Made by a program: the position numbers and the translations under genes. Shown here in pieces: positions 43,065 through 51,631 of a stretch of DNA of 64,000 nucleotides. How positions within the stretch are numbered: the stretch's first letter is position 1; each line of letters begins with the position of its first letter. Below the pieces are notes generated by a model, which was not told where the DNA came from, did no database searches, and worked only from the letters and a program-made list of their open reading frames with translations. The DNA is from Pelagibius sp050043265 (lineage in GTDB: Bacteria > Pseudomonadota > Alphaproteobacteria > Kiloniellales > Kiloniellaceae): the NCBI GenBank assembly GCA_050043265.1, contig JBHJIR010000010.1:35629-99628 (forward strand). The letters run 5' to 3'.

Positions 43065-43116
43065 ATGGGAACCGCCGGAGCCGCAGAATGCGGGGCGCCC
43101 GGCGGCGTGATGCGGG

Positions 43117-43145
43117 AAATTAGGTATCCCGCCGGATCAAGGCAA
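43117..43145 (-). promoter_or_regulatory. Promoter of tRNA-Ala
   Basis: On the minus strand TTGCCT (43145-43140) and TAATTT (43122-43117) are 17 bp apart. Transcription would start about 45 nt before the tRNA. Confidence 0.5.
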
Positions 43146-43280
43146 GGAAAAATTCGTCCCTGCCTCAAGGCGCTGCCGGGCCGGTCTCTTTCCTTTCCCG
43201 GATGCCTCCCCCACGCGGGGGGACGAGTATCGGCAGGAAGGGTTACCCCAAGCCTAACAGGCGGGTCCGGTCTTCAACCG

Positions 43281-43348
43281 GTCCCAAGAATCGGGCGGCC
43301 CCAAGGATCGGGCGGCCCCAAGGATCGGCCAGCCCCGAGGATCAGGCC
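43281..43348. repeat. 17-bp tandem repeat, four copies
   Basis: Four adjacent units (43281, 43298, 43315, 43332) follow GCCCCAAGGATCGGGCG; copies 2 and 3 differ only at the last 3 positions, while copies 1 and 4 have further changes. It sits 3' of the TIGR02300 gene. Confidence 0.8.
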
Positions 43349-43403
43349 CGCCTGGCCATCACCTCAGGTTCGGCAATTCAGGCCCGACGCCTCAACTCTC
43401 GCC

Positions 43404-43775
43404 TCAAGTATCGTCGTCGTCGTCCTTGACGACCACGGCGACATCGTCGTCATCGCCCAGGTCGGACGTATCCTCGATGAAATCGTCGTCATCATCGTCC
43501 GACTCGCCGACCGCGGCATCGGCCTCGTCATCCTCGATATCGATCCCGTCGTCGTCCGAATCGTCATCGTCCTCGGCCGGCGCCGGCTTCGGCTTCTTCG
43601 CCTTTGCCGGGGCTTCGGGCTTTGGCGCGCTGCGCGGACGCCGGGACTTCAGCAAGGCTTCCGGGTCGAATACCGCCCCGCAGGACGGGCATACAATCGG
43701 CGACTTCTGCAGGTCGTAGAACTTCGCGCTGCAACTCTGACAGATGCGCTTGGTTCCCCACTTCGGATTTGCCAC
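43404..43775 (-). CDS. TIGR02300 family protein (zinc-ribbon with acidic tail)
   Basis: A 123-residue protein found mainly in alphaproteobacteria. It starts at GTG 43775 (GGAGGACC upstream), where MANPKWGTKRICQSCSAKFYD begins the family. Four cysteines (CQSC and CPSC) form a zinc ribbon. The rest is a Lys/Pro linker followed by Asp-rich runs (residues about 65-123), extending the acidic tail found in the family. It is divergent from aroA, its usual neighbour. Function unknown. Confidence 0.88.
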   Translation of the reverse strand: MANPKWGTKRICQSCSAKFYDLQKSPIVCPSCGAVFDPEALLKSRRPRSAPKPEAPAKAKKPKPAPAEDDDDSDDDGIDIEDDEADAAVGESDDDDDDFIEDTSDLGDDDDVAVVVKDDDDDT

Positions 43776-44028
43776 CAGCGCGGTCCTCCACAAGGTCATG
43801 CAGTTCAATGGCTGGGCGTGGCAATTGCCATGATCGTGCATCGCTGTCAAAAGGTTATTGGTGCCCGTAAGCCTACCCGTGAAAGCCCCGCTCGCAGCCG
43901 GCTGAAAAGCGCCCGGCGCGGCGACCGCGACAGAGGGCATTGCAGGCGCCCCCGCTCGCCCGGTAGAACCCTGTGCGAACATCCCATTGGTATCGCCCCA
44001 ACCCAGATCGAACGAGAAAGTCCGTCCC

Positions 44029-45384
44029 GTGAAACCGACCACAAGCCGGCCCATGACCGGCAGGCCCAGCGCGGCGCTTTCGGGCTCTGTCCGCCTGCCC
44101 GGCGACAAGTCCATCTCGCACCGGGCGCTGATGTTCGGCGCGCTGGCGGTCGGTGAGACCACCATCGACGGCCTGCTGGAGGGCGAAGATGTGCTGCGCA
44201 CCGCCGCCGCCATGCGGGCACTGGGGGCCGAGATCGAGCGTGACAAGGACGGCCGCTGGCACGTGTGGGGCCGCGGTGTCGGCGCCCTGAGCGAGCCCGA
44301 GGACGTGCTGGACATGGGCAACTCGGGCACCGGCGCGCGCCTGCTGCTGGGTATCCTGGCGAGCCACCCGCTGACCGCCGTGCTGACCGGCGACGCCTCG
44401 CTGCGCAAGCGCCCCATGGCACGGGTCACCGAGCCGCTGTCGGCCTGCGGCGCCGCCTTCATCGCCCGCGAGGGCGGCCGCCTGCCGTTGACCGTGATCG
44501 GCGCACGCGACCCGCTGCCGCTGGACTACCGCCTGCCGGTGCCCTCGGCCCAGGTGAAGTCGGCGGTGCTGCTGGCCGGCCTCAACGCGCCCGGCGAGAC
44601 CCGCGTGGTAGAGCGCGAGGCGACCCGCGACCACAGCGAGCGGATGCTCGGCCACTTCGGCGCCGCGATCCGCCGCCGCGAGATCGACGACGAGGGCCAC
44701 TGGGCGCAGGAGATCGTCCTGACCGGCCAGCCGGAGTTGACCGGCCAGCACGTGCAGGTGCCGGCCGATCCCTCCTCAGCGGCCTTTCCCCTGGTGGCGG
44801 CGTTGCTGCTGCCCGGCTCCGACGTGCGCCTGACCGCCGTCGGCATAAACCCGGCCCGCATCGGCCTGATCACCACGCTGCAGGACATGGGCGGCGACAT
44901 CGTGATCGAGAACGCCCGCGAGGAAGGCGGCGAGCCGATCGCCGACCTGGTGGTGCGCGGCAGCCGCCTGAAGGGTGTCGAGGTGCCGGCCGAGCGCGCG
45001 CCCTCGATGATCGACGAATACCCGATCCTCGCCATGGCCGCCGCCGCCGCCGAGGGGCGCACGGTGATGCACGGCCTGGGCGAGCTGCGCGTGAAAGAGA
45101 GCGACCGCCTGGCCGCCGTCGCCCGCGGCCTGGCCCTGTGCGGCGTCGAGGTTGCCGAACAGCCGGAGACCCTGACCGTTCGGGGCTGCGGCGGTCGGCC
45201 CGCGGGCGGCAACAACCAGGCCATCGAGACCGAGCTGGACCACCGCATCGCCATGAGCTTCCTGGTCCTCGGCCTGGCCAGCGAGCGCCCGGTGCTGATC
45301 GACGACATGACGCCGGTAGCCACCTCGTTCCCGGACTTCGCCGACCTGATGACGGGCCTGGGGGCGGAGATCGCCGAACCATGA
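44029..45384 (+). CDS. aroA: 3-phosphoshikimate 1-carboxyvinyltransferase (EPSP synthase)
   Basis: Transfers enolpyruvyl from PEP to shikimate 3-phosphate in aromatic amino-acid synthesis. From GTG 44029 (GAGAAAG upstream) the product has 451 residues; ATG 44053 is an alternative. Signatures are SVRLPGDKSISHRALMFGALA (residues about 20), GNSGTGARLLLGILASHP, and RVKESDRLAAVARGL. The glyphosate loop shows class II features (SGTGARL with Ala). cmk follows 22 bp on, then rpsA, the usual aroA-cmk-rpsA order. Confidence 0.97.
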   Translation: MKPTTSRPMTGRPSAALSGSVRLPGDKSISHRALMFGALAVGETTIDGLLEGEDVLRTAAAMRALGAEIERDKDGRWHVWGRGVGALSEPEDVLDMGNSGTGARLLLGILASHPLTAVLTGDASLRKRPMARVTEPLSACGAAFIAREGGRLPLTVIGARDPLPLDYRLPVPSAQVKSAVLLAGLNAPGETRVVEREATRDHSERMLGHFGAAIRRREIDDEGHWAQEIVLTGQPELTGQHVQVPADPSSAAFPLVAALLLPGSDVRLTAVGINPARIGLITTLQDMGGDIVIENAREEGGEPIADLVVRGSRLKGVEVPAERAPSMIDEYPILAMAAAAAEGRTVMHGLGELRVKESDRLAAVARGLALCGVEVAEQPETLTVRGCGGRPAGGNNQAIETELDHRIAMSFLVLGLASERPVLIDDMTPVATSFPDFADLMTGLGAEIAEP

Positions 45385-45406
45385 TTGTCGCCGCCAAGGA
45401 GACAAC

Positions 45407-46075
45407 GTGATTATCGCCGTCGACGGACCCGTCGCCGCCGGCAAGGGCACCCTGGCGCGCCGCCTGGCCGCCGCCCTGGACTACGCCTACCTGGACACCG
45501 GATCGATCTACCGCGCGGTGGCCGCCAAGATCCTGATTGCCGGCGGCGACCCGGAAGACCCGAAAGCCGCCGCCGCGGCGGCTCGGGCCCTGACCCCCAT
45601 CGATCTGGAACGCGACGACCTGCGTCTGGAATCCGTCAGCCAGGCGGCCTCCAAGGTGGCGGCGATTCCCGCCGTGCGGGATGCCCTGCTGGACTTCCAG
45701 CGCGACTTCGCCGCCCATCCGCCGGCCGGCCCAAAAGGGCCCCGGTGCGGCGCCGTCCTGGACGGGCGCGATATCGGCACGGTAGTCTGCCCGGAGGCTG
45801 ATGTGAAATTATTCCTGACCGCCTCGGTGGAGGCGCGCGCCGCCCGACGGCATAAAGAGTTGCTTGAACGGGGCGAGCAGAGTATATACGCCCGCGGTTT
45901 GCAGGACTTGCGCGAAAGGGACGCGCGCGACAGCGGGCGGGCAACCGCCCCTTTGAAGGCCGCGGAGGATGCGGTCCGGCTTGATACCAGCGGTATGGAT
46001 GCCGATCAGGCCTTCGAGGTCGCCATGGCGGAGGTTGCCCGGCGACACGACCAGGAACGGTTTCAGGAAAATTAG
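45407..46075 (+). CDS. cmk: Cytidylate kinase
   Basis: Phosphorylates CMP and dCMP. The 222-residue product begins at GTG 45407 with AAGGAGACAAC upstream and the P-loop IIAVDGPVAAGKGTLARRLA. YLDTGSIYRAVA is the substrate motif and DGRDIGTVVCPEADVKLFLTAS the family motif. RELLERGEQ-type lid appears as KELLERGEQSIY. A GC-rich insert (about 95-110) is larger than in E. coli. It is followed by rpsA after 141 bp. Confidence 0.96.
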   Translation: MIIAVDGPVAAGKGTLARRLAAALDYAYLDTGSIYRAVAAKILIAGGDPEDPKAAAAAARALTPIDLERDDLRLESVSQAASKVAAIPAVRDALLDFQRDFAAHPPAGPKGPRCGAVLDGRDIGTVVCPEADVKLFLTASVEARAARRHKELLERGEQSIYARGLQDLRERDARDSGRATAPLKAAEDAVRLDTSGMDADQAFEVAMAEVARRHDQERFQEN

Positions 46076-46216
46076 CGGTTTCCGCGTCCCGTGAAGAGGC
46101 CGTAAGGCTCAGTTTTTTATTGCAGGTCAGCAAGACAAACCGCCCGGGATGGTCCCGGGAAGACCGGCGGCAAACCGCCCGGCCTGGATAGTGCACGAAC
46201 GAAAGGACTACCGAAT

Positions 46217-47965
46217 ATGGCTGAAGCAGCCACCAGCACCGCCCCCGCAAAAGAGAGCTTTGCCGCTCTTCTCGATGAATCCCTCGGCACTGAAGACGGT
46301 CTTGAAGGCAAGGTCCTTCGCGGCATCATCATCGCCATCGACGGCGACACCGCCGTTGTCGACGTCGGCTTGAAGTCGGAAGGGCGCGTCGCCCTGAAGG
46401 AATTCGCCGAGGCCGGCCAGATGCCGGAGCTGAAGGCCGGCGACGAGGTCGAAGTCTACCTCGAGCGCATGGAGAACAAGAACGGCGAGGCGATGCTGAG
46501 CCGTGAGAAGGCCAAGCGCGAGGAAGCCTGGACGCAGCTGGCCAAGGCCTTCGCCGCCAACGAGCGCGTGACCGGCACCATCTTCGGCCGCGTGAAGGGC
46601 GGCTTCACCGTCGACCTTTCCGGCGCCGTGGCCTTCCTGCCCGGCAGCCAGGTCGACATCCGCCCGGTGCGCGACGTCAGCCCGCTGATGGGCACCCCGC
46701 AACCCTTCCAGATCCTCAAGATGGACCGCTCGCGCGGCAACATCGTGGTGTCGCGCCGCGCCGTCCTAGAGGAAACCCGCGCCGAACAGCGTTCGGAGCT
46801 GGTCGCCAATCTGAAGGAAGGCCAGGTGCTGACCGGCGTGGTGAAGAACATCACCGACTACGGCGCCTTCGTGGACCTGGGCGGCGTCGACGGCCTGCTG
46901 CACGTCACCGACATCTCGTGGAAGCGCATCAACCACCCGACCGAGGTGCTGTCCATCGGCCAGCAGGTCCAGGTGCAGGTGATCCGCTTCAACGCCGAGA
47001 CCCAGCGCATCAGCCTGGGCATGAAGCAGCTGGAAGCCGATCCCTGGGAAGGCGTCGCCGCCAAGTACCCGGTCGGCACCAAGTTCACCGGCCGCGTCAC
47101 CAACATCACCGACTACGGCGCCTTCGTGGAGCTGGAAGCCGGTATCGAGGGCCTGGTCCACGTCTCCGAAATGAGCTGGACCAAGAAGAACGTCCATCCG
47201 GGCAAGATCGTCTCCACCTCGCAGGAAGTCGAGGTCATGATCCTCGACGTCGACGAGCAGAAGCGGCGCATCAGCCTGGGCCTGAAGCAGTGCGGCAACA
47301 ACCCCTGGGAGGCCTTCCTAGCCAACTACCCGGTCGGCAGCGAGCTGGAAGGCGAGATCAAGAACATCACCGAGTTCGGCCTGTTCGTCGGCATGCCCGG
47401 CGAGATCGACGGCATGGTCCACCTGTCCGACCTGGACTGGAACCTGTCCGGCGAGGAAGCGGCCAAGGGCTACAACAAGGGTGACATGGTCAAGGTCAAG
47501 GTGCTGGATGTCGACGTCGACAAAGAGCGCGTCAGCCTGGGCATCACGCAGCTGGGCGAGGATCCCTTCGCGGGATCGACCTCCAACCTGCACAAGGGCG
47601 ATGTGGTGACCTGCACCGTCCACCAGGTGACCGAGAACGGCATCGAGGTTCAGGTCGGCGAAGGCGCCATCGGCTTCATCCGCAAGGCTGAACTGTCGCG
47701 CGACCGCAGCGAGCAGAACCCGACCCGCTTTGCCGTGGGCGAGAAGGTCGATGCCCGCAGCACCGCGATCGACCCCAAGACCCGCAAGATCAGCCTGTCG
47801 ATCAAGCAGCGCGAGATCGTCGAAGAGAAGGAAGCCGTGGCCGAATACGGGTCCACGGAATCCGGCGCCAGCCTAGGCGATATCCTGGGTGCCGCCATCT
47901 CCAAGGCTCAGCGCCAGCGCGGCTCGAAGGACGACGACGGCGACGAGGGCGACGACGAAAACTAA
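46217..47965 (+). CDS. rpsA: 30S ribosomal protein S1
   Basis: RNA-binding protein that brings mRNA to the 30S subunit. The 582-residue product contains six S1 (OB-fold) repeats from about residue 35 to 535; the third to sixth show the ITDYGAFVDL/ITEFGLFVGM and HVSEMSW/HLSDLDW motifs. The C-terminal 45 residues are Asp/Lys-rich. The start is MAEAATSTAPAKESF at 46217 with an AAAGGA site. The gene ends in a run of five 46-bp hairpin repeats. Confidence 0.98.
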   Translation: MAEAATSTAPAKESFAALLDESLGTEDGLEGKVLRGIIIAIDGDTAVVDVGLKSEGRVALKEFAEAGQMPELKAGDEVEVYLERMENKNGEAMLSREKAKREEAWTQLAKAFAANERVTGTIFGRVKGGFTVDLSGAVAFLPGSQVDIRPVRDVSPLMGTPQPFQILKMDRSRGNIVVSRRAVLEETRAEQRSELVANLKEGQVLTGVVKNITDYGAFVDLGGVDGLLHVTDISWKRINHPTEVLSIGQQVQVQVIRFNAETQRISLGMKQLEADPWEGVAAKYPVGTKFTGRVTNITDYGAFVELEAGIEGLVHVSEMSWTKKNVHPGKIVSTSQEVEVMILDVDEQKRRISLGLKQCGNNPWEAFLANYPVGSELEGEIKNITEFGLFVGMPGEIDGMVHLSDLDWNLSGEEAAKGYNKGDMVKVKVLDVDVDKERVSLGITQLGEDPFAGSTSNLHKGDVVTCTVHQVTENGIEVQVGEGAIGFIRKAELSRDRSEQNPTRFAVGEKVDARSTAIDPKTRKISLSIKQREIVEEKEAVAEYGSTESGASLGDILGAAISKAQRQRGSKDDDGDEGDDEN

Positions 47966-48543
47966 GCCACTCGCCGGATAATCTGTGACAACGGCCCGCC
48001 GAGTTCTCGGCGGGCCGTTTTCTTTTACGCCGCCTGGGGCCCCGCCGAGTTCTCGGCGGGCCGTTTTCTTTTACGCCGCCTGGGGCCCCGCCGAATCCCC
48101 GGCGGACCGTTTTCTTTTACGCCGCCTGGGGCCCCGCCGAATTCCCGGCGAGCCGTTTTCTTTTACACCGCCTGAAGCCCCGCAGACCTTTCGACGGGCC
48201 GCTTGCTCTTGCGGCCGGGCCGATGGAAAACGCAAAGAATCCACGCCTCTCCGCCGTTTTCCTGCCCCCAGGCGTCCATTGACACATTCATCGAAAAAAC
48301 GTTTGTTCTGAAAGGCTTATCCTTGACGCCCGAACGTTCCTCTGGCAACGTTTCCCACTTGCGGCAAGGGAAATGCCTTTGGCGTAATGAAAGCAGCGCG
48401 GTGCGCACGCCGGAGCGGGGGAGATACCTCAGGGGGGTCTCCGCAAAGCAATGAAAAAAAACGGCGGTAAACCGTGATCTGCGGGAGGTAAACGGGATGG
48501 GGAACTCCGACCGCTTCGCGGATCGGGAGGGGATGACGTCACT
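47966..48543. other. 578-bp gene-free region between rpsA and ihfB
   Basis: The first part is the tandem hairpin array (47992-48190). The rest (48191-48543) presumably contains the ihfB promoter; a TTGACG box (about 48323) has no good -10 partner. A 108-codon frame reads across the array but is only the repeat translated. Confidence 0.6.
47992..48205 (+). repeat. 46-bp tandem terminator array, five copies
   Basis: The element CCCGCCGAG-loop-CTCGGCGGGCCGTTTTCTTTT recurs exactly every 46 bp at 47995, 48041, 48087, 48133 and 48179. Copies 1 and 2 have the same hairpin and TTTTCTTTT tail; 3 and 4 differ by a few bases; copy 5 is decayed. Each of the first four is a complete Rho-independent terminator, so rpsA transcripts meet four in a row. 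Confidence 0.9.
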
Positions 48544-48825
48544 ATGACAAAATCGGAACTGATCCAACACATCGCGGACCTCAATCCGCATCTCTATCAT
48601 CGTGATGTGGAACGCATCGTCACGACGATCTTCGACGAAATCAGCGAAGCTCTGGCGCGCGGCGACCGGGTCGAACTGCGCGGTTTCGGCGCGTTTTCGG
48701 TGAAGCGCCGCGAGGCGCGAGTCGGTCGCAACCCGCGCACCGGTACGGCGGTCAGCGTGTCGGAGAAGCATGTTCCCTTCTTCAAGACCGGCAAGCAGCT
48801 GCGCGAGCGCCTGAACAGCCGCTGA
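48544..48825 (+). CDS. ihfB: Integration host factor beta subunit
   Basis: Half of the IHF heterodimer that bends DNA, for example at sigma-54 promoters. The 93-residue protein begins MTKSELIQHIADLNPHLY and has the beta-arm GFGAFSVKRREARVGRNPRTG, with RNPRTG the DNA-intercalating loop. It lies downstream of rpsA and upstream of lapA, the standard order. Start ATG 48544. Confidence 0.97.
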   Translation: MTKSELIQHIADLNPHLYHRDVERIVTTIFDEISEALARGDRVELRGFGAFSVKRREARVGRNPRTGTAVSVSEKHVPFFKTGKQLRERLNSR

Positions 48826-48980
48826 GGCGCGCCAGCCTGACGAGACGCCCGGCTGAATGCACGACAGGCCTCGCGATGCGGCGTCTATTAGGCTAGAATC
48901 GGCGTCGATCCGCTGCAACGCAAAAGGCCGAGCAGCAAACGGCCCCGAGGCAACGGCCAAAGCAAAAGACTGGCGCACCC

Positions 48981-49367
48981 GTGCACTATCTCTACCTGAT
49001 CGTCACCTTCCTGTTCCTCGTCGTCTTCGTGACCTTCACGGCGGTGAACCTGCAGGATGTGGCCATCGACTTCTGGCCCTTCGAGTTCCAGCTGGTGGTG
49101 CCCTTCGCACTGGTGCTGCTGGGCAGCCTGCTGACCGGCTTCGTGGTCGGCGCCTTCCTGATGTGGCTGCGCTTCGGCGTCGCCCGGGCCCGCGCCCGCC
49201 GCGCCGAGCAGCGCGCCGCCATTCTGGAGCGCGAGCTGGTCGAACTGAAGCGCGCGGCGGCCAGCCGGAGCGCTCCCGGCAACGCTCCCAGCAACGCTAT
49301 GGGCAACGCTCCCGGCCAACTGACCAGACCCGCCGGCGACCTTAAAGCGATTTCCGGCGGACCCTGA
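48981..49367 (+). CDS. lapA: LapA-domain (DUF1049) membrane protein
   Basis: A 128-residue inner-membrane protein starting at GTG 48981. Two membrane helices (YLYLIVTFLFLVVFVTFTAVN and VVPFALVLLGSLLTGFVVGAFL) surround the LapA motif (AVNLQDVAIDFWPFEFQL), followed by a basic coiled segment. The C-terminal 35 residues contain NAP(S/G)NA repeats unlike the usual end. In enterobacteria LapA helps control LPS assembly; the role here is inferred. Confidence 0.88.
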   Translation: MHYLYLIVTFLFLVVFVTFTAVNLQDVAIDFWPFEFQLVVPFALVLLGSLLTGFVVGAFLMWLRFGVARARARRAEQRAAILERELVELKRAAASRSAPGNAPSNAMGNAPGQLTRPAGDLKAISGGP

Positions 49368-49411
49368 GCGATGCCGGGGCGGAAGGGGCAGCGTACGGGA
49401 GCGGAGCTCTG

Positions 49412-50347
49412 ATGCGTATCATCTCCGCTGCGGAGGTCGAGGCCGCGCTCGATTATCCTTCTCTCGTCGAACGCCTGCGCCAGGCCTTCCGCCGCGACGT
49501 CCAGGTTCCGGTGCGCCACCATCACGACGTCGCGGTGACCGGCGCCGAGACGGCGACGTTGCTGCTGATGCCGGCCTGGCAGGTCGACCGCCACATCGGC
49601 GTGAAGATGGTCACGGTATTCCCCGACAACGGCAAGCAGAGCCTGCCGGCGATCATGGGCATCTACGTGCTGATCGACGGCAACAACGGTTCGCCGCTGG
49701 CGCTGATCGACGGGCCGACCCTGACGGTCAAGCGCACCGCAGCAGCCTCGGCGCTGGCTTCCAGTTATCTCTCGCGTCCGGATGCCGAGCGCCTGCTGAT
49801 GGTCGGCACCGGCGCTCTGGCGCCGCAGTTGATCACCGCCCACGCCGCCGTCCGGCCGATCTGCAACGTGCTGATCTGGGGCCGCAATCCGGAAAAGGCC
49901 AAGCGCCTGGCCAAGCGCATGAACCGGCGCGACTTCCGCGTCGACTGGACCGACGACCTGGAGGCCGCGGCGCGCGGCGCCCACATCATCTCCTGCGCCA
50001 CCCTGTCTAAGGAACCGCTGATCCGCGGCGCCTGGCTGCAGCCCGGCCAGCACGTCGACCTGGTCGGCGCCTTCCGTCCGGACATGCGCGAGCCCGACGA
50101 CGACGCGATGCGCAAGGCCCGCGTCTTCGTCGACACCCGCGCCGGCGCGACCAAGGAAGGCGGCGATATCGTGCAGGCCATCCAGGCCGGCGCCTTGTCG
50201 CTGGACGACATTGCCGGCGACCTGCTGGAGATCGCCCGCGGTGAGCGCAGCGGACGGCGCTACTACGACCAGATCACCCTGTTCAAGTCGGTCGGCACCG
50301 CCGTCGAAGACCTGGCGGCGGCACAACTGGTCTGCGAAAGATACTGA
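49412..50347 (+). CDS. Ornithine cyclodeaminase family protein
   Basis: A 311-residue NAD(P)-dependent enzyme of the ornithine cyclodeaminase/mu-crystallin fold. Motifs: GVKMVTVFPDNG, LIDGPTLTVKRTAAASALASSYLS, the dinucleotide-binding GTGALAPQLITAHAAVRP, and SCATLSKEPLIRG. Substrate may be an imino acid, alanine or ornithine; sequence does not decide. It heads a three-gene set with two sarcosine-oxidase-like flavoenzymes, suggesting a shared amino-acid or N-methylamine pathway. Confidence 0.88.
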   Translation: MRIISAAEVEAALDYPSLVERLRQAFRRDVQVPVRHHHDVAVTGAETATLLLMPAWQVDRHIGVKMVTVFPDNGKQSLPAIMGIYVLIDGNNGSPLALIDGPTLTVKRTAAASALASSYLSRPDAERLLMVGTGALAPQLITAHAAVRPICNVLIWGRNPEKAKRLAKRMNRRDFRVDWTDDLEAAARGAHIISCATLSKEPLIRGAWLQPGQHVDLVGAFRPDMREPDDDAMRKARVFVDTRAGATKEGGDIVQAIQAGALSLDDIAGDLLEIARGERSGRRYYDQITLFKSVGTAVEDLAAAQLVCERY

Positions 50348-50376
50348 GATGAATATCCCCGTATGAAGAACCCCGT

Positions 50377-51546
50377 ATGAAGATCCTGGTGGTCGGGGCC
50401 GGCGTCATGGGCTTGGCGACGGCGGAGGCCCTGTGCACTGCCGGGCACGCGGTCGCGGTCTACGAGCAGGGCACGAGCCCGCACGATCTTGCCTCCTCCA
50501 CCGACGAGCACCGCCTGATCCGCTACCCCTACGGCGGCCACGACGGCTACGCCGCCCTGGTGGCGCCGGCCTACGCCGCCTGGGATCGCCTCTGGGCGCG
50601 GCTCGGCACCTGCCACTACGTGCCGACCGGCACCCTGGCGGTCAGCCGCGAAACAGCGTCGCCGGACAAGGAGATCTGGGTCGACCGCTCGGCCGAGGGT
50701 CTGGAGCGCCTCGGCGTGCCTTACGAATGGCTCGACGCACAAGCCCTCGCCGCACGCTTCCCGCTGCTGGTCCATCGCCCCGACAGCCGCGGCCTGTACC
50801 TGGACAGCGGCGGCCTGCTGCTGGCCCGCCCGATCCTGGAAAGCCTGGCGGCACGGGTGGCGGCGCTGGGGGGTGCGCTGCATCCGCGCTGCCGTGTGAC
50901 GGCAATCGACCCGGCCGGCGCCGCCCTGACCCTCGCCGACGGCAGTCGGGTGTCGGCCGACCGCCTGATCGTCACCGCCGGGCCGTGGCTGCCCGATTTG
51001 CTGCCCGGTTTCGCGGACCAGGTGACCCCGTCGCGCCAGACCTACGCCTACCTGGACCCGCCGGCGGCAACGCGGGCTGCCTGGGCGCGCCATCCCATGC
51101 TGCTGGATATCGGGTCGGCCTCCGGGGGCTCCGGCGGCTCGGGCTCCGGCTTCTACCTGGTGCCGCCCGCCGCCGGCACCGGCATGAAGATCGGCGACCA
51201 CGGATTCTCCCTCAACGGCCACCCCGACCGCGACCGCGCCGGGCAAACCGCCGATGTCGCCGAGGCCCTGGCCATGGCCGGCGAGCACCTGGCCGGCTTC
51301 GAGGACTATCGCGTGCAGCGGCGCGGCACCTGTTTCTATACCGTCACCGGGGACGAGCGCTTCATCGCCGCCGAGCAGGGCGCTGCCTGGATTCTGACCG
51401 GGTTTTCCGGCCACGGCTTCAAGTTCGCCCCGCTGATCGGCGCACACCTGGCCGAGGTGATCGGCGGACGCAGACCCGCATCGGATTTCCAGCACTGGAT
51501 TTCGGGGCGCCCGAGCGCTATGGAAGACGCGGCGCCGGCCGGGTGA
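50377..51546 (+). CDS. Sarcosine-oxidase-like FAD-dependent oxidoreductase 1
   Basis: A 389-residue member of the DAO/MSOX family. The FAD motif is VVGAGVMGLATAEAL. HRLIRYPYGGHDGY is the substrate-loop motif shared with MSOX. RGTCFYTVTGDERFI (about residues 314-328) is the covalent-flavin cysteine segment of monomeric sarcosine oxidase, and FSGHGFKFAPLIGAHLAE the C-terminal motif. A Gly/Ser-rich insert (about 250-258) is unusual. It precedes its paralogue after a 14-bp tandem duplication. Confidence 0.88.
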   Translation: MKILVVGAGVMGLATAEALCTAGHAVAVYEQGTSPHDLASSTDEHRLIRYPYGGHDGYAALVAPAYAAWDRLWARLGTCHYVPTGTLAVSRETASPDKEIWVDRSAEGLERLGVPYEWLDAQALAARFPLLVHRPDSRGLYLDSGGLLLARPILESLAARVAALGGALHPRCRVTAIDPAGAALTLADGSRVSADRLIVTAGPWLPDLLPGFADQVTPSRQTYAYLDPPAATRAAWARHPMLLDIGSASGGSGGSGSGFYLVPPAAGTGMKIGDHGFSLNGHPDRDRAGQTADVAEALAMAGEHLAGFEDYRVQRRGTCFYTVTGDERFIAAEQGAAWILTGFSGHGFKFAPLIGAHLAEVIGGRRPASDFQHWISGRPSAMEDAAPAG

Positions 51547-51568
51547 GCTTGGCCGGGTGAGCTTGGCC
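51541..51568. repeat. 14-bp tandem duplication at a gene end
   Basis: GGGTGAGCTTGGCC occurs twice in a row (51541-51554, 51555-51568). The first copy contains the stop of the flavoenzyme gene. Confidence 0.6.
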
Positions 51569-51631
51569 GGGCAGTTGGACGGACGGGTCCGGCCACAGCA
51601 CCGCGGCGCAGGGCAGGAAGGTTCCAAGACC

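Larger units (their letters stand above)
43065..43403. other. 339-bp gene-free region upstream of tRNA-Ala
   Basis: The region holds the tRNA promoter (43117-43145), a GC-rich hairpin (about 43205-43220), and four tandem 17-bp repeats (43281-43348). No reading frame is supported. Confidence 0.6.

Noticed and set aside
43281..43348. The 17-bp repeats as a CRISPR array
   Set aside because: Units are directly adjacent with no spacers, and no cas gene is present.
47985..48311. A 108-codon frame across the tandem hairpins after rpsA
   Set aside because: It is only the 46-bp repeat read in successive frames, with no ribosome binding site and no protein-like composition.
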